Positions 63,939-64,000 of a DNA stretch of 64,000 nt are shown here, one piece after another. Each line of letters opens with the position of its first letter. Position 1 is the stretch's first letter. Source of the stretch: Lysinibacillus louembei (GTDB lineage: Bacteria > Bacillota > Bacilli > Bacillales_A > Planococcaceae); NCBI RefSeq assembly GCF_033880585.1, contig NZ_CP137624.1:1790001-1854000 (forward strand), read 5' to 3'. The notes beneath the pieces were generated by a model. It worked only from the letters and a program-made list of their open reading frames with translations. It was not told where the DNA came from and searched no databases. Position numbers and translations under genes: made by a program.

Positions 63939-64000
63939 ATGAAAAATATAGCAAGATTAAAAAAAGAAAAGTATCATTTATGGGCGTTTCCAATAAGTAA
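63939..64000 (+). CDS. Partial CDS, 3' end outside window
   Basis: An ATG with GGTGAGGTG ahead opens a frame (MKNIARLKKEKYHLWAFPIS) that is still open at base 64000. Too little is present to name it. Confidence 0.6.
   Translation, partial: MKNIARLKKEKYHLWAFPIS

Noticed and set aside
1-64000. CRISPR arrays, tRNA or rRNA genes, prophage or IS transposases
   Set aside because: No regularly spaced repeats, no tRNA cloverleaf or rRNA sequence noticed, and no transposase or integrase motif in any frame.

Overview
The window is a low-GC Gram-positive chromosome segment, most likely from Lysinibacillus or a close relative in the Planococcaceae/Caryophanaceae. The case rests on B. subtilis-like gene order (yfkK-ytxH-like-yfkH; yfhF/recX-yfhH-yfhJ; yfhP/mutY-SASP-ntdP-ygaD), strong AGGAGG ribosome sites with frequent TTG/GTG starts, S-layer-homology (SLH) surface proteins, and a gntRKPZ operon whose operator has the B. 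subtilis sequence. No rRNA, tRNA, CRISPR array, prophage or insertion sequence was recognised.

Region 1 (1-8.76 kb) is accessory surface and toxin-like DNA. Two tandem BspA-type leucine-rich-repeat proteins with SLH anchors share an almost identical C-terminal half. They are followed by a two-gene cassette that looks like aegerolysins: a 379-aa protein made of an aegerolysin-like domain plus a beta-rich, pore-former-like domain, then a 130-aa stand-alone aegerolysin-like protein. A decayed SLH tail sits just behind the cassette. The cassette and the second SLH gene have the same 16-bp palindrome upstream.

Region 2 (8.76-21.5 kb) holds yfkK, a YtxH-like gene and yfkH, then a P1B-4 metal-efflux ATPase (pfeT-like) with PerR- and Fur-like boxes. 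An RNA-repair-like pair follows (polynucleotide kinase fused to an HD domain, and an RNA ligase), then class I fumarase and the gluconate operon gntR-K-P-Z with its operator and a cre site.

Region 3 (21.5-33.5 kb) has a 550-bp intergenic stretch with a candidate small RNA and a perfect 52-bp palindrome inside a dispersed repeat. After it come an MFS and an ABC exporter, a methyltransferase/phosphatase/Nudix operon, a membrane GH3 hexosaminidase, a LytTR-DUF3021-ABC operon, and a protein with bactofilin-like repeats.

Region 4 (33.6-47.9 kb) has a non-PTS, csc-like sucrose regulon (fructokinase, GH32 sucrase, LacY-type permease; divergent LacI repressor) with paired operators and a cre site. 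It continues with an M48 protease, a methyltransferase, a Bcr/CflA-type pump, a hydrolase pseudogene, a 1,023-aa sensor with two kinase modules, and an APH-like kinase.

Region 5 (48-64 kb) is mostly conserved core: an RlmD-type rRNA methylase, pdaA, yfhF, recX-yfhH-yfhJ, an XRE regulator with candidate palindromic operators, two tandem diguanylate cyclases of which one has lost its sensor domain and I-site, a small kinase, an MFS relic, yfhP, mutY, a gamma-SASP-like gene, ntdP and an ABC exporter. Small or decayed ORFs follow up to a gene cut by the window end.
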